From positions 62,001 through 126,000 of the forward strand of contig JAMWBK010000010.1 in the NCBI GenBank assembly GCA_029953675.1: a stretch of DNA of 64,000 bases, read 5' to 3'. The position numbers and the translations under genes were made by a program. The notes under the pieces are model-generated. The model ran no database searches. It saw only the letters and a list, made by a program, of their open reading frames with translations, and had not been told where the DNA came from. This DNA comes from Rhodosorus marinus (Eukaryota > Rhodophyta > Stylonematophyceae > Stylonematales > Stylonemataceae). This document shows, one piece after another, positions 9,412 to 22,351 of the stretch (positions are counted from its first letter, which is position 1; each line of letters opens with the position of its first letter).

Positions 9412-12400
9412 TCATTGCGCCAACTCCGGAACAGGCTGTGAAGTCACCCCAATGTTGGTCATTACCTCTTCGCATCTAATACGCACAGCATAGCCAAGTT
9501 AATGCAAGTTTTGAACACCAAAGAATCTTATATGCAATCAAATAGCATTGAGAACTTACCTGTCGCACAATAGAGGGTGGTTCTCGCTCTTGCCTACGTG
9601 TTCGCTGTAAACCCAGCATCTGTCGCATTTATTACCGCTGGCCACATCCACGCCAACAAGAACGTCGCTCTCCTCTCCCGCAAGCGAGAACTCGGCTCCT
9701 TCGGCTACGGCCTTGTCCTTGGACAAGTTTACTTCTGATACCAAGAGATAGTAGCTGAGTTCATCCACAGTATTGCTCTCCCCGCTGCTTGGATTGAACT
9801 TTTGCAAGGCCTGCCAACAAAACTCGCGTGAGCGAATCGTCCGCAAGCTTCGAAAGGGCTAAATGCGAAAACAGTACCTCGAAAACCGAGTCATCAGCTA
9901 CACTAAGTGACACTTTGGCTGCTAGGCCAGATCCAATTCTCTTCGCATTCCTGGCCGCGTCCAAGCATTTGTTGACGTCCGTCCGGACTGTTCTGAACAC
10001 GTCCATAGCTGCATCAGTTTCAGGATCTTCGAGAGACCAAGAGGACTCTGGTTTTATCCAACCGGCCTCGAACACAGAGGAGGTGGTCTTCCAGTGCACG
10101 TTCCTACGGTGCAGAGTTGTTTATAAGCGTTTAGTTTTCTCAGATATCTTTCTTTCATCTCGATGTAGGCACGAACCTCCAGAGATCCTCGGCAGTGTGT
10201 GGCAGAATCGGGGCGATTGCTCTAGTCAAGATCTCGAGCAGATGGTAAAGAACTTTTTGACACGATCTGCGCCTGTAGTCGTCAGTTCCGGAAATGTAGA
10301 GGCGATCTTTTGCAATGTCGAGATAAAAATTTGACAAGTCAACAGTCGCAAAGCGCATCAGACCTTGGTACAGACGAACAAAAGAGCTCGTCTCATATGC
10401 CGCCTCCATATCCTCGGCTATCGCGGCGAGCCGTCTTAGCATATACCTAAGGTACACAATCAAACCGGTTTGTCTCAGGCTTCGAAACCGATCTCATGTA
10501 TACCAATCGGAACTAAAAGGATACCGTCCGTAATGTGATGTAGTGTTCATGCGAGCTAGTACTTACTTATCCAAGGCGGGCAACTCATCAAAGCTCATTC
10601 CGGTGCTGGGATCATAATCGTTGACGTTTGAGACAATGTACCTCAAAGTATTTCGTATCTTCCTATAACTATCTGATACAGTCCTAATGATTTCCGGGCC
10701 GACGAGAACGTCCCCCGAGTAGTCGACGCTCGATACCCACAAACGAAGGACATCAGCACCTGAAAAAAGGGGAAGAAGTTCAGGCACTAAGAAACCACTC
10801 TTCACATTAAAACAAAAATCCCTCGGGCGATGCATACCGTAGGCTGGCTCAGTCTTCTGGTTATTGCCACCATTAACGAGTTTGAGTGGGTCCACAACAT
10901 TCCCGACTGATTTGCTCATCTTCAGACCGTTTTGATCCAAAACAAATCCGTGTGTAAGCACCTTCTTGTATGGTGCCTGGCCCTGAGTGGCCACAGAAGT
11001 CAACAGGCTTGACTGGAACCACCTTTGGAAATACATCGAAATTCGGTTTGAGCGATCGTTTCGAAGACGATGCCAAATTCGGTTAAGCGACTTCAACGTC
11101 TGGCCTCACCCTCGATGTTGATCGCTTCCCTCCAAGTAGACGTCAGCAGGAAAGGTCATTTCCGGTGATTGCTTTGTAACCGCATTCCAAGAAGACCCGG
11201 AGTCAAACCAGACGTCCATTGTGTCCATACCCTGGTGGCGGCAAGGGCCCCGTTCAAATCACGTGAATTGGATTAGATCGGGCTGGTTTTTGTCCATTAC
11301 CGTCAAATCCATTGAGGCGAAGTTTCCTACCTTTCGAAGTCCCGTTCCTCGATATTCCTCTGGAAGCAGATCATCCGCCTCAAGCTCCCACCAGATATCA
11401 GACCCTTTCTCCCTAAACAGCTAGCCGCACGGTAGCATAAAGAAAACAAATCAGACATACCAAAACCGCAGAGATACACCGCCACGTTCAATAGTAGACT
11501 ACCTCTGCAACGCGGCTAATGATCCCCTGGTTTAGCACGGGCTCCCCATCCCCATCATAAAAAACCGGAATAGGAACTCCCCAGGTCCTCTGTCGAGATA
11601 TACACCAATCGTTTCGGCCCTACCGAGTACCGAGGGTTGCGAAGTCACATTTAAACACCGTTGCAGCCAGGCAAGAAGTAAATATCCGCAACCCACTTAC
11701 CACAATCATATTGAAGATCCTTCTTTCTCCAGCTTCTGGAGTCCACTGCACGCCTCTCACCGCTTCGAGGGCCTGGTCCCTAAAGCCTTCTACTGAAGCA
11801 AACCACTATGCTCCGACACAAACAAGAATATCGGTTCCTAACGGTGAGAGCATGTCCAACTCCAAGACCAAAGGATCGAATACACTCTACCTGCTCTGTT
11901 GCTCGGAAAATTGTAGGCTTCTTTGTCCTCCAGTCGTAGGGATACTTGTGGTTGTACTTTTCCTCAAGCAAGAGGACATCGCGTTTGGAAACATGATCGA
12001 TGATAGCCTGATTTCCGTCATCAAGAACGCTAAGACCCGCGAACTCTCCCTCGCAAAACTCGTCGGTAAAACGACCCGCATTGTCCACAGGCGAGAAAAT
12101 CTCTAAGCCCTCTCGCATACCCACGATGTAGTCCTCCTAATCCGCAGGCAAAACAAGCAACGCCGCAGTGTCCAGTTTTAGAGATTGCATATAATGGACC
12201 ACAGTTCTGGCGAGTCTCGGCCTACCTGTCCATGTCCAGGTGCAGTATGAACGAGTCCCGTGCCGCTTTCCGTTGTAATGTAATCACCGCCGACGAGTAT
12301 TTTGCATTTCAGCCCATCCTGAATCGGATGCTCGTAATGAAGTCCCGCGAGGTCGTTCCTGTCGATTGTGGTCGAGAATAAAGGACCAATGCATTGAGTT

Positions 12401-13822
12401 GCCGAGAAGAATTTTAACCATCAGCACCGGCGCGTCCGTAAGCGCACCCTTTGACCTCTCCAATGACGACCAAGTGTTTCTCCAGTTTTTGTCCGACTGC
12501 TTCAACTAGGTCCTTCGCCACTATAAGAACCCGACCTTCCAGCTCGGCTAGCGCATATACAATAGCAGGGTTAACCGCAACTGCTCTATTTGCCGGAAGT
12601 GTCCAAGGCGTTGTCGTCCAGACCGCAACACTCAAAGCATCTGCCGCGGGGAGAGGGGATTAGGTTATGGTAGCCTATTATTTAAGAGGATGGACTTCGT
12701 ACCGGAATGCTTCTTGACCAGCTCATTTTCTGACTTATCAGCATCCATGACTGAGAAGGCAGCATAGACAGACCTCGAAATGTGTTCGTCTGGATATTCC
12801 AACTCCGCCTCTGCCAAGGCCGTCCGACTCGAGGGGCTCCAATGCACGGGTTTTTTACCACGGTAAATGTACCCTAGGTGTAGCCGTAGACGAAGAGGCA
12901 AGAATTTGTGGTCAGGTCTGTCCTATTCAAGGGCTGTGAAAGAAACAGGGATAACAGCTTGCGGAAGTCACCTTCCAAGAACATCTTCCCAAAAACCTCA
13001 ATCTGCGCTGCTTCATATTCCGGATTAAGGGTCAGATAGGGTGTGTCCCATGAAGCCCATACGCCGAGGCGCTGGAAGCTGGCCTTCTGACTCTCTATAG
13101 TTTTCAACGCAAACTCCTTCGCCTTCTTTCGAAGAGCGCTCGGGGTGAGATCTTTTCTCTCCTTCGATTTCAGAGACTGTAGTACCTTGAGCTCTATAGG
13201 TAACCCATGACAATCCCATCCTAAGTCACAATCCGAAATCATCGTAGCCGTCAGACGTGGTCCTGTTACAAGGTCACAGGATCAGATGAACTCTTACCCG
13301 GGATCAACGTCGCTTTCTTTCCCCGAAGCAGCTGGTAGCGATTCAGAAAGTCCTTGAGCACCTTGTTCAACGCATGGCCCATGTGAATGTCCCCATTCGC
13401 ATAAGGAGGTCCGTCATGAAGCGAATACACTTCCTTCGGGTTCTCAGAGGACAGTTTCTCGTACGTCTTGGAATCAGCCCAGAACTTCTGTATTTCCGGC
13501 TCTGTTTTTACCTGACGAGTTTCCAGACAACCAAACGATCCAGTCAGAATCCTAGGCCGTGATCGCCGGAACTCAGCTTGAGATGTTGTACGACAGCCCT
13601 CACCGCGTTCGCTCTCTGGTTAAAGTTCGTACTAGGCAGGTTCACGGTGTTCTTATAAAATCCAGAATCGGGATCTTCCTTCTTCTCTTTTCTCGCGCCC
13701 ATGACGATCCCATGCCTGGAAATCAACCTGTTGGAGCATTGGCGGTTTACCAGCGGGCCACGTCGAAGCACGCGGGGAACCCCGGCCGATGTAAAGCCTA
13801 GACATGACGACATCGGATCCAT
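9412..13822 (-). CDS. Isoleucyl-tRNA synthetase, bacterial/organellar type
   Basis: It charges tRNA-Ile with isoleucine. Seventeen exons join in phase to 1015 aa: 13822-13604, 13511-13298, 13220-12972, 12873-12703, 12640-12448, 12358-12226, 12136-11891, 11805-11701, 11619-11503, 11420-11331, 11231-11110, 11022-10838, 10759-10567, 10446-10177, 10103-9878, 9810-9560 and 9475-9412. The class I HIGH motif is HMGHA (116-120), after the DGPPYANG block. WDCHGLPIE follows, then the editing domain with [13 protein letters not shown] and [27 protein letters not shown] and KMSKS (654-658) complete the active site. The C terminus has the bacterial zinc knuckle CDRCW ... CDRC, split by the last intron. 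A basic, Ser/Arg-rich extension of about 60 residues precedes FYKNTVNLP and suggests import into mitochondria, a plastid or both. Length matches bacterial-type enzymes. The cytosolic enzyme must be encoded elsewhere. Confidence 0.95.
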
Positions 13823-14824
13823 CTAACCCCCTTAAAACTTACTACTCAAATACCATAGATTTCTCAGTTCTGAAGAGCAGAAACCACACACCAACTCCCA
13901 ATCCACTTCCACCAAATCGAGATTCCCTCGTCATGAAGCCTAACGAATTGCTACAGCATGATGATTATATGATCATTCTTCGTTATTCAAATTTTCCCTC
14001 AAATTTCTGGGCTCCGTCAATCTCAATCTCCGCCGTGAAGAAAGCCTTGTGGTCGTTCGTTTCCTAATCAATTTAGCACTGACAGTTTCGCACCAACCCA
14101 GGGCGTCTTGGTAGCGCCCTCACGGAGCTCTCTTTGACCCTCTGGCGTTCCAACGCTGCTTGATTGTTGGACGCGCGTCATCAGCGTCTCGTTTCTCGCT
14201 TCTCAGGGTAGTTAAGCTCTGAATAAACGGAAGAGACGGTCGCCGCCGGAAAATGGCATTACCGCGCTTGGGGGAGGTGAACTTGCAAAATACATGAAAG
14301 CTAATTTCTTTACTGACCACGAGCAAACAAAGTCAATGCCTTGGTGAGATCGGTTACACATCCTCCCCTCGTCGTTGATCTTAAGAGTATCCTTGGGAAC
14401 GTGACGACTCATCGAGCTCAGGAGTGAGCAGTTCCTATTCTCCACTCGGGCAGTTGCAGGGCTGCGAAGATGTTAAGAAGTGCATCTCACAAGAGCCAGC
14501 TCTCCGATGGTCATCAGAAGGCCGGCGGAGAGTCCCCGATGTGTTCTGCCCTGCAAGAATCAAGAGCAACGCTTGCCTGGGCTGGGTTGACGAGGAGTTC
14601 AATGATCAAGCACAGTCCTCATCCGTTCATGGTCAGCGCTCCCAGGAAGTCAATCTAGTCCAATATTCCGACCAAAAAGAAGCAGTAATAGCGTTGCATG
14701 TCGACGAAGCGTGGCGTCGTGGACGTGATGTACAGTTACCCCAAAGAACAGTTCAGTCTGAAACGAAAAATGATATACAAACTATTTACTATAAATATTT
14801 TATTTTTTCCAGTTGTGGTAGATA
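13823..14824. other. Intergenic between IleRS and tRNA-Val, no supported gene
   Basis: The first 200 bases are A/C-rich on the plus strand, matching the IleRS promoter side. A 133-codon plus-strand frame at 14424-14825 has no recognisable domain and ends against the tRNA. An AT-rich patch at about 14760-14820 directly precedes the tRNA. Confidence 0.45.
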
Positions 14825-14898
14825 GCTTTCGTAGCTCAGTTGGTTAGAGCGCCAGCCTAACATGCTGGAGGTCCCGAGTTCGAGCCTCGGCGAGAGTA
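14825..14898 (+). tRNA. tRNA-Val (anticodon AAC), intronless
   Basis: All four arms fold. The acceptor GCTTTCG pairs with CGAGAGT (two G-T wobbles), and the D arm is GCTC-AGTTGGTTA-GAGC. The anticodon stem CCAGC/GCTGG has loop CTAACAT, and the T stem CCGAG/CTCGG has loop TTCGAGC. The loop gives anticodon AAC (read as IAC), valine. A34 is typical of eukaryotic tRNA-Val. CCA is not encoded. Internal A- and B-box sequences are present, and a TTTT pol III terminator follows at 14902-14905. Confidence 0.93.
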
Positions 14899-16270
14899 GG
14901 CTTTTACCTTTGGGCTTGGCAACGAACAACGTGAGCGCTTGTTTTGTTTTTTTTGTCGGGACGTGCTCATGTTGTGCGCAAGAAAAGATGGGAGGTGGAA
15001 GCCAAAATCAGTCCCTCTCAGGTTGCATTTTTGCGCTTTGCACGGGTGTGGTCAGTGCAACATGAGCTGACCTATGCCCAGAATTCGAGCCCCGTCCTCT
15101 GCTGCACATCCAACTTCTTCGCATGACATACCTTCGAGCAGTCAAATCGTTCTTGAACTTCTATTCTAAGCAAGTATGTCTGGGGAATACTTAGTAACCC
15201 AAGGTCCCATCCCGTCGCTTTCATTCAACGGGCAATTTGGACATCTGCATTTCTCTCTTTTCAGCCATGGAAACAGGGGGCCAGGTGCATGACCAAAACA
15301 AGTTTCGAAAACATTCAGTAGTTCAGTAGACGGTCTACAAAACAAATCAAAAGAACAACAGCCACGTAACAACGCCAAGTCCGGAGCGATCCTAATCGCA
15401 GTTGTCCCATGCTGTTTGCGACCCGGATCATTCAGCCATGAGAACAGAGGGCACAGTCACCAGTCGCACCCAATCAGCTCTGGGATGAACTAAGAAGTTC
15501 ATTTCCTCTCCAATACCAATGAGATGAGATTGTATAAACCATAATCCCGTCCGCAACAAGTGCCAACAGATAGGTCCTCGTTTTGAAAAGGTATTGTTCT
15601 TCCTGAAGAACCCTTCGAGAACCCTACCGGCCTCCGACGCAGCGGCGGTCGTAATTTATACGTTTGAGATTGCACGTGTGATGACACGCCTCAGGGACGT
15701 GGACGCTATTCGTTGTTCTCGCGATCGTAATCGGCTTTCCAATGGAGACGGGGTCTAGCCTGACTTTTTCAGTTCAGGAGCAAAAGAATCTCAAGGCCGT
15801 CAGTGGTGGATAACGACTGGAACAACACACACCCCTGAAGTAAAGGTTGGACCTTTACGGAAATGCTATTAAAGGGGGGGTTGTGACTAGCTTCTGTTTC
15901 ACCCTATTTGTAGATCAAAAGAAATGCTGACCATAAACTTTCAGTCTTTTTGCAGCTCACCCTTTAGGTGAGCTGCTTGTATCGACATGTTTCTTGTCAG
16001 GAGGATTTGATCCCTCCGGGGAATTCACTCTGGAACGAAGCAGTCAGCGCACACTGGAATCTGCTCATTGTTATTCCCAAACGGTTCAAACAGATTTTAA
16101 ACCCGCGAGGGAAGCTTTCGTTGGAAAACACAGCCTGAGAACGTGCGGTTCTTACAAATGATCGGGAAGCGCATGCTTCTGAGAGCATTATTTTTTGTAG
16201 TTGCCGAATCGCCATGCCTCCAAATGTCTAGTTGGGGGTGGCGTTCACACGGAATGGAGAAGAGGAGAGA
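14899..16270. other. Intergenic between tRNA-Val and the PPR gene, no supported gene
   Basis: Only short frames on both strands, none with a domain or plausible splice chain. The CTCACCCTTTAGGTGAG palindrome at about 15957-15973 could fold. A minus-strand frame at 16097-16489 overlaps the PPR start and is regarded as spurious. Confidence 0.4.
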
Positions 16271-19200
16271 ATGAGGGCAATAATCGGGTTGCGACTGCAT
16301 TCTCGCTCTCTGTCGTCGCTGGCGGTTGATACGAGCATCCCAGCGGCAGCGGAAGAGCTTCGGCTGGCGGTTGAAGGAACCAAGGGGAACCTTGTTCGGC
16401 TTTTGAGGCTGTTCGAGAACCGCAAGAAATGCATCGGAGTAAGAGATCAGAAGCAGGTAGGTGAGAGACATCCCTATAGTATGGCCCAACGAGACGACTG
16501 ACGTTCCATCGCGGGTTGAAACGGGTTGAAACGGGTTGAAATAGGTTGCTAAAGAACTGCTCCAAGAAACATCCAGAAGCTATGGGTCCATGACAACGGT
16601 TCAGCTTTTCAATTTGCTGAAGCGGGGAAGCCCTGCCTTTATCGTACCTGAACACTATGATCTGGTTACAGCAACCTGCGAACGGGCTGGCGATGCCACC
16701 TCGGCCGTGGACCTACTATCTGATATGTCTAAAAGGGGATTTGATCTCACACCAGCCGCAGTAGTGCAGACCGCTCATGTCGTCGCTGAACATGGTTTGT
16801 CACCAAGCCTTGCCTGAAACAGTAGTGACTGCGGCTGACTCACGCTAGATGGATTCCCATTCTAAACAAATGCCTCATGCAGGTGGTTCCTTGCAAAAGA
16901 AAACTCTCCTCAAGATGCTGGAAGAATTTGGACTGGCTCGCGATCCCCGACTCGTCCCTGCGTTCGTACACGCAGACATAGCGAAGGGCAACCTCGAAAA
17001 AGCTTGGAAAAGGTTCCAGGAGATGAACTCCAACCACAGACCTTTGCCACTCTACCAGGGTTTGATTCGACTGTGTGCTGAGAAGCAGCAACCGCGACTG
17101 CTAGAAGAGCTTGAACTGGTATGTGCGCGAAAGGATGCACTTCCTCTCGCTAGTTTTTGCAAGCTCTCAAGAGGTCGCACTTCCTTGCTTGCTAACACCG
17201 ATGTGTCAAAAAAAAAACCTAGGCCTTAAACCGCTCCAACAAGGTCACGGATAACAGCCTCCTCTTCGAATTGATGAAAGCTCATACCGATCTATGTCAA
17301 CTGGAGGTAGCGCATCTTCTTCAACAGTTATTTTATGCGTTCGAGTCATTGCCTTCCTAAAAACAGAATGCAATGAAGGATTGAACGGGAGGTCTGTGCT
17401 CCAGCTAAGCTTGCTTTCGCGTGTACCCTGTGCATAGGAGCTGAGTAGGTACTCCAGTATCATCGAACGACAGAGCCAAAAGTCAGACTCCAGAACCTAT
17501 TCGGTTCTGATGCGCGCGAATATCATTGCCGGGAAGTTCGATGAGGCGGAGAGCATTGGTGCATCTGTGAAACGAGCTGGGATACCCGAACAGCCTGAAT
17601 TCCATAGCCAGCTACTGCAGCTTCAAATTCGACAGGGGAAGATAAAGAAATCGGAACAGATAGATCAGTTCATGCTTGAGCAGAATGCCGATCAAAATCA
17701 TGCGGCTGTGCGATCTAGCAAGGTCTTTTCCCTTGCCATGCTTGGTGATAAGCAAGGTAGGCTCGCTTCCGGGAAGAAAATTCGGACTCGTTTGACTCAT
17801 GTTTTTTTTTAACCTGTTATGTTATGATGCTAAACTCATCCCCGGCCCCAGGAGTATCCCATCTCCTTGAGGATCTTGAAACCGGCGCCGACGTTCATGC
17901 TCTCAGCTGGAACGCCGCTATAGAGGGCTCAGCGCTGAATGGAGACCTTGTGTGGATGGAAGATCTACAATTGGAGGCGGAAAAGCGAGGGCTGAAAGTG
18001 ACGAAGCGCATGTATCTGAACCTTTTGAAAGGATACAGTCGAGCCGGAAAATTGGAAATTTGCCTGGACGTGTTGGACGAAGCCGTCAGGATGGGCTTGA
18101 ACCTCGGGGCTGAGCAGCACGCTAGTCTCGCAATTGCAAGGGCCCGCTGCGGGGACGTCCCCGGGGCAATAGAGCTGTGTGTCAAGAAGGCTTCTTGGTC
18201 TCGCGAAGCTGCAAATGCGATCTTGCTCGCGACTTCAACTGAGAATGAACGGGAAGCAAATTCTTGGTTTCAGCGGATGAAACAGAGTGTTGGAGTTGAT
18301 GACACTTCATACAACTGTATGCTCGACATGTATGCTAGCAATGGAGGTACGAGGAAAACTCACAAGTAGCACGAACCATTTCTTCCGGGCCGCCACTTGA
18401 GTTGTTGCTTTTTACGCCGAAGACTTGAGATTAGCAAACTCAGTTCATAGGGGCTGTCTTTTTTTGACTTTGGCCGTCGCACCTTCTCTCTGCTGAATCA
18501 CTCTTGCTTTGCAGATGTAGCAGGTATATCAGAGCTCGCAGAGCAAATGGCGGAGAACAGGAGGTCTATGGCGGAGACCATCAAAAAGGCCCTGTGGCGT
18601 GCACATCTCAAACGGAAAGACCACAAGTGGTTTGCAGAGCAAGTCGAGGAGATTGAAAAGGAGGGGAAAGAAGTACCCGCAGAACTCCTGCTTCTGCACC
18701 TCGAGACACTGTTGAAGAGCGGGCGGCATGAAGAGTTCTCGGTGGTTCTGGACAAACTACGATCCGCCGACGACGGCACCAAGCTCAACGCATACCACAT
18801 GCTGTTCCGCAATCTTCGTCATAGGCGTGCGAGCGTAGACAGCTGTCTCGCTCGTCTGCGGGAAATGGACGAGGAATTCTTGCGTCCCGACCTACAATGC
18901 CTAGACGAGATTGTTCTCCTCAGCGCAGAAGGCGATAGTGTTGGGGCTCTCCATCGTGTTCTATCGCACTTGAAGGTCCAATACAACCTCGCACCAAATA
19001 GAGCCACTCGACTGAGAGTCGTCAGGGCTTTGGTGAAAGCTGGACTGCATGCGAAAGTTATGCAAGTGTTTGATGAGATGATCCCCGACGAACCGGAAGA
19101 AAGCCATGTGCTACTGTTTGATGATGATCGACTGATTGCCCTCTGCTTAACGGATGAGCTGTTCGAAGCCAAGCAGTGCACGACCAAGCTGATGAGCAGT

Positions 19201-20605
19201 GGTGTCGATTTAATGAGCGATAGCGCGGCGGAAGCATTCATTTTGCTTCTAGCAAGGCACGGGGAGATGAAAGGTGAGGATGGCAATGAACGATTTTTTA
19301 GTCCGAAACCGAACAAGGGTGGTGCCCCGTTGAAATTTTGTGAGGCTCATGCATCTGAACTGTAGCCGTTCTCTACTGCCGCTGTGTAGAAGCGATGGAT
19401 TTCATGAAACAGCAAGCAAGGGTTTCACGTGTTCGAGCGAATGTCGTTTACAGTGCACTACAAGGCCAAGCTCTTGGCGAACTAAAAGCCACAACTCCGC
19501 AGAGGTGGGAGAGGCAGAGTTTTTCCAATGCACGAGACGCAGCATGGACAGCGATGGTTGTGAGATCGATTGGGACACAGTCCATGGAATCAATCGACCA
19601 GCTGATTACGGAGGTCGAAGAACACGGTGGCAAGATGGATCCTATCGCGTATCAACTTGTCCTGGAAGCCGCTGTTAAGGAGATTTCCAGTGTAACGTCA
19701 CTGAAGAGAAAAGTAGAGCTCTTCGACTATACCATATCCCTGCACAAGAGGATGAGGGACTCCAAGGTTCAAGAAACAGTGGACATGTATCAAATCTTGT
19801 TGGACCTGTACTCCTCCGAACCCCGTCAACCGAGAAAGCTTTTGTGTAAGTCAGAGCTGTTGTACTGCCCAGCCCCGCCCAACAGTAGTGGCAGTCCTTA
19901 CTTCACGGGAACAAGCGTTTGTTCTCATGCTTCATCTCTTGTCTCATGTAACGAACAGTGATTGAGAGAGTACCGGAGAGAATGAGCCTTGCCGGCCTTA
20001 CGCCCACTGACGAAATCTTGGCAGGGATGATCGTTGCTTTTGGGCGGCAGGGTGCATTAGACCAAGCTGAGGCGCTTTATTGGTCTTTGAAGGAGCGTAG
20101 TGCTGGAGTTACGCAGGCGATGATGAAGGCCCTTAACGGTGCCAGGAGATGGCAGGATGTCTTAACCATTTTCAAGCGAGCCACAGGTGATGGGGCAATG
20201 TCGAACTTGAACGAGTCAGCTCTGATTCAGGTAGTTATGGCACATGCCGATCACAAGAAGGACCCCGCAGGACTGCGAAAGTTGATCAAGGAGATGGAGG
20301 GCAGAGGTCTACCAGTTGGCGGGGCACTTCGAAGAGTATTCATTCGCGCCCTCGGGCGGTTGGGTGAAGCGGACGCAGCGTACGAGGAGACGTGCGCTAC
20401 GCTTTTCACGGATCCGCACGAAGTAGAGGAGCTTTTCAGGGCAGCTTTGCACAGCGCGCGATATAGGCCTGATTTGAAGCTTAAGCTACTTCGTCAATTC
20501 AGCATCAGATACCCTCGCAAAAATTGGGAGAGCTTTGATCTCTTCCTTGACCCGAATTCGATCGTAGAGCCTGAGGACTTTGTCGACGATGAAGCTGACT
20601 TGTAA
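16271..20605 (+). CDS. Pentatricopeptide repeat (PPR) protein, probably organellar
   Basis: Nine exons join in phase to 1143 aa: 16271-16456, 16545-16794, 16883-17118, 17223-17306, 17438-17756, 17852-18346, 18515-19273, 19390-19845 and 19959-20605. The frame is open further 5' but has no upstream ATG, so the ATG at 16271 is used. The N terminus (MRAIIGLRLHSRSLSSLAVD) is basic, Ser-rich and free of acid until residue 19, like a mitochondrial or plastid presequence. About 35-residue helical hairpins repeat through the protein, for example TYSVLMRANIIAGKFDEAE, MYLNLLKGYSRAGKLEICLD and ILAGMIVAFGRQGALDQAE. This is the P-type PPR pattern of single-stranded RNA-binding proteins that act on organelle transcripts. 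No E, DYW or SMR domain is seen. The target RNA cannot be predicted from so degenerate a set. Confidence 0.85.
16512..16541 (+). repeat. Three tandem copies of a 10-bp unit in PPR intron 1
   Basis: CGGGTTGAAA occurs three times without mismatch, directly before the 3' splice site at 16544. Being intronic, copy-number change would not alter the protein but would alter the branch-point region. Confidence 0.85.
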
Positions 20606-20655
20606 GAACAGAGTTGATGACAACTAATGAAAATATCGTTCCAATGCGACGTGTA

Positions 20656-20661
20656 AATAAA
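20656..20661 (+). terminator. Possible polyadenylation signal of the PPR gene
   Basis: AATAAA lies 51 bases after the PPR stop codon. The hexamer is the canonical signal in animals and plants; its use in this organism is not known. Confidence 0.3.
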
Positions 20662-22286
20662 GAAGGCTTCTTCGGCTGCGAACACAGCTCCCAAGTTCAA
20701 AGCCCGCCACAAAATATACCGCCAAGGTCATGAGAGTATATACAAACACGCAAATCAAGAAGGTTGTTTTTCACGCAACAAACACGGCTCATTTTCAGCA
20801 AGAAAGCGGCGGAGGCTCCGTGAATGAACGAACCATAGCGCCATGCCGACGGCCCGGCAACATCCTTCTTTCTTGGGAAAGTGAAATCAGAAATACCCTC
20901 GGGTCATATTTCTAACTGTGCCAGACGAGCATCTATCAAGTTTTTTGATTGATTCCAGCTTTTCGTTCACAACCTGCCCGCTGTTCATTCATGCAGACCC
21001 CCGCTTGGTGTTTACTGGAGCAGTGTCAGCCGAGATCTGTTCGTTTTTCATCCGGTTTATTGTAATCAGTCCTATTTCATTCACATGTATATGCCCAGGA
21101 TGGTGGGAATGGGTGGAGGCGTTACGATAGACTGGATGGTGGATGGTGGGGGATAGGAGCGAGATTCAACTTGAGTGTTGACTAGTTAGCTTTGTTGGCT
21201 GCATCAACCAAGTGCTTGGAGTTCTACTCCGGTCTTGGTAGGCCAGTACCAAGCGATACATAAGTTTCCCATGGTCACAGCCTTGCGGATTCCCCTCTCA
21301 AAAGCAATAGATTAAAACCCATGAACTGATCCTGCTATCTCTCTTTCAAGCCCTTACTTCCTCAAAAGGATAAAACAGAAACCTAGGACCTTGGTAATAC
21401 AACTACACCAACCAAAACTCCCCTCGCGTTTTGGAAAACGCTGTGGCCATGGAGGCGTACAGCTTACAAAAGCGGACTTTCCGAAGGCTTCGCGCTCTCC
21501 TCACCCGCTCTCACTATTCATTCAAAAAAGAGGTGTTCTTCCAACGGAGCACCCACACCACTTCAAATGACCCAAAATGGCTTTTCTTTTTAGTCCATTC
21601 ATCAACATCCAATCAGCTCGATTTGTGAAATTCTCCAACTACCAATCCCTATCCAAGATTCTTCAAATATATCAAATAATATACTAAAATACATATTTGG
21701 TTGGCCCGAAATCCAATCACCGCCCCTGGTAAACACCTTTCAAGATCAAGAAATAGGGTCTTAAAATATGACGAGTTCCAACAAATCGAGTTCGTCCGTG
21801 GTCATCATTTTTTCTCCAAATTCCCAGATTGACAAAAATATTCATAATCATGAGATTGCACCACATGTTTATTTAATTTTATAAATAAAATGGCATTTGA
21901 AATGTGCATAATTATGACCTTGGATTTTTTTGTGGCCTTGGCTGGTCGTTTAGTAGAATGCTTGATTGGTTGTTACTTTTTCTATAGATGCAAATATGAA
22001 GACGCTGAAATGGATCAATTCTCGATTTGTCCATTGCTGTTCTGAGCACAGAGATGGAAGCCACCGCGCCAGGTTTCTCATACGGGAGGATGCACGCCTC
22101 GGCGGTACTTTATCTGAAGTAAGCAAGGCTGGAGTGGATATAAGGATCAATCGAACGTACTGATTGAAATAGATAGAGAAACGGGATCGGCGATTCGAAT
22201 GATTGTTTGAATTTGTGGGTTAGCACATCTCCGAATGGGAAATCTGAGTTTGGTTTTGGTTTGCTTTGGGACCGGATATGGATCTG

Positions 22287-22295
22287 TATATAAAA
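22287..22295 (+). promoter_or_regulatory. TATA-box-like element
   Basis: TATATAAAA lies 57-65 bases before the first in-frame ATG of the UvrB-UvrC gene, inside the G/T-rich tract. Position and match to the TATA consensus are good. Whether initiation occurs about 30 bases downstream is inferred. Confidence 0.45.
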
Positions 22296-22351
22296 AACAT
22301 TGTTGAACTCCAGGATAAGGACCACCGGATTCCTGTTGAGTGTGTAACGGG

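Larger units (their letters stand above)
20606..22351. other. Intergenic upstream of the UvrB-UvrC gene, no supported gene
   Basis: About 1.7 kb without a supported gene. It includes an AT-rich segment at about 21650-21920. From about 22170 it becomes G/T-rich on the plus strand, the composition seen before other plus-strand starts. A TATA-like element lies at 22287. Confidence 0.45.

Noticed and set aside
14424-14825. 133-codon plus-strand frame before tRNA-Val
   Set aside because: No domain and no splice partners. It ends in AT-rich sequence directly at the tRNA 5' end.
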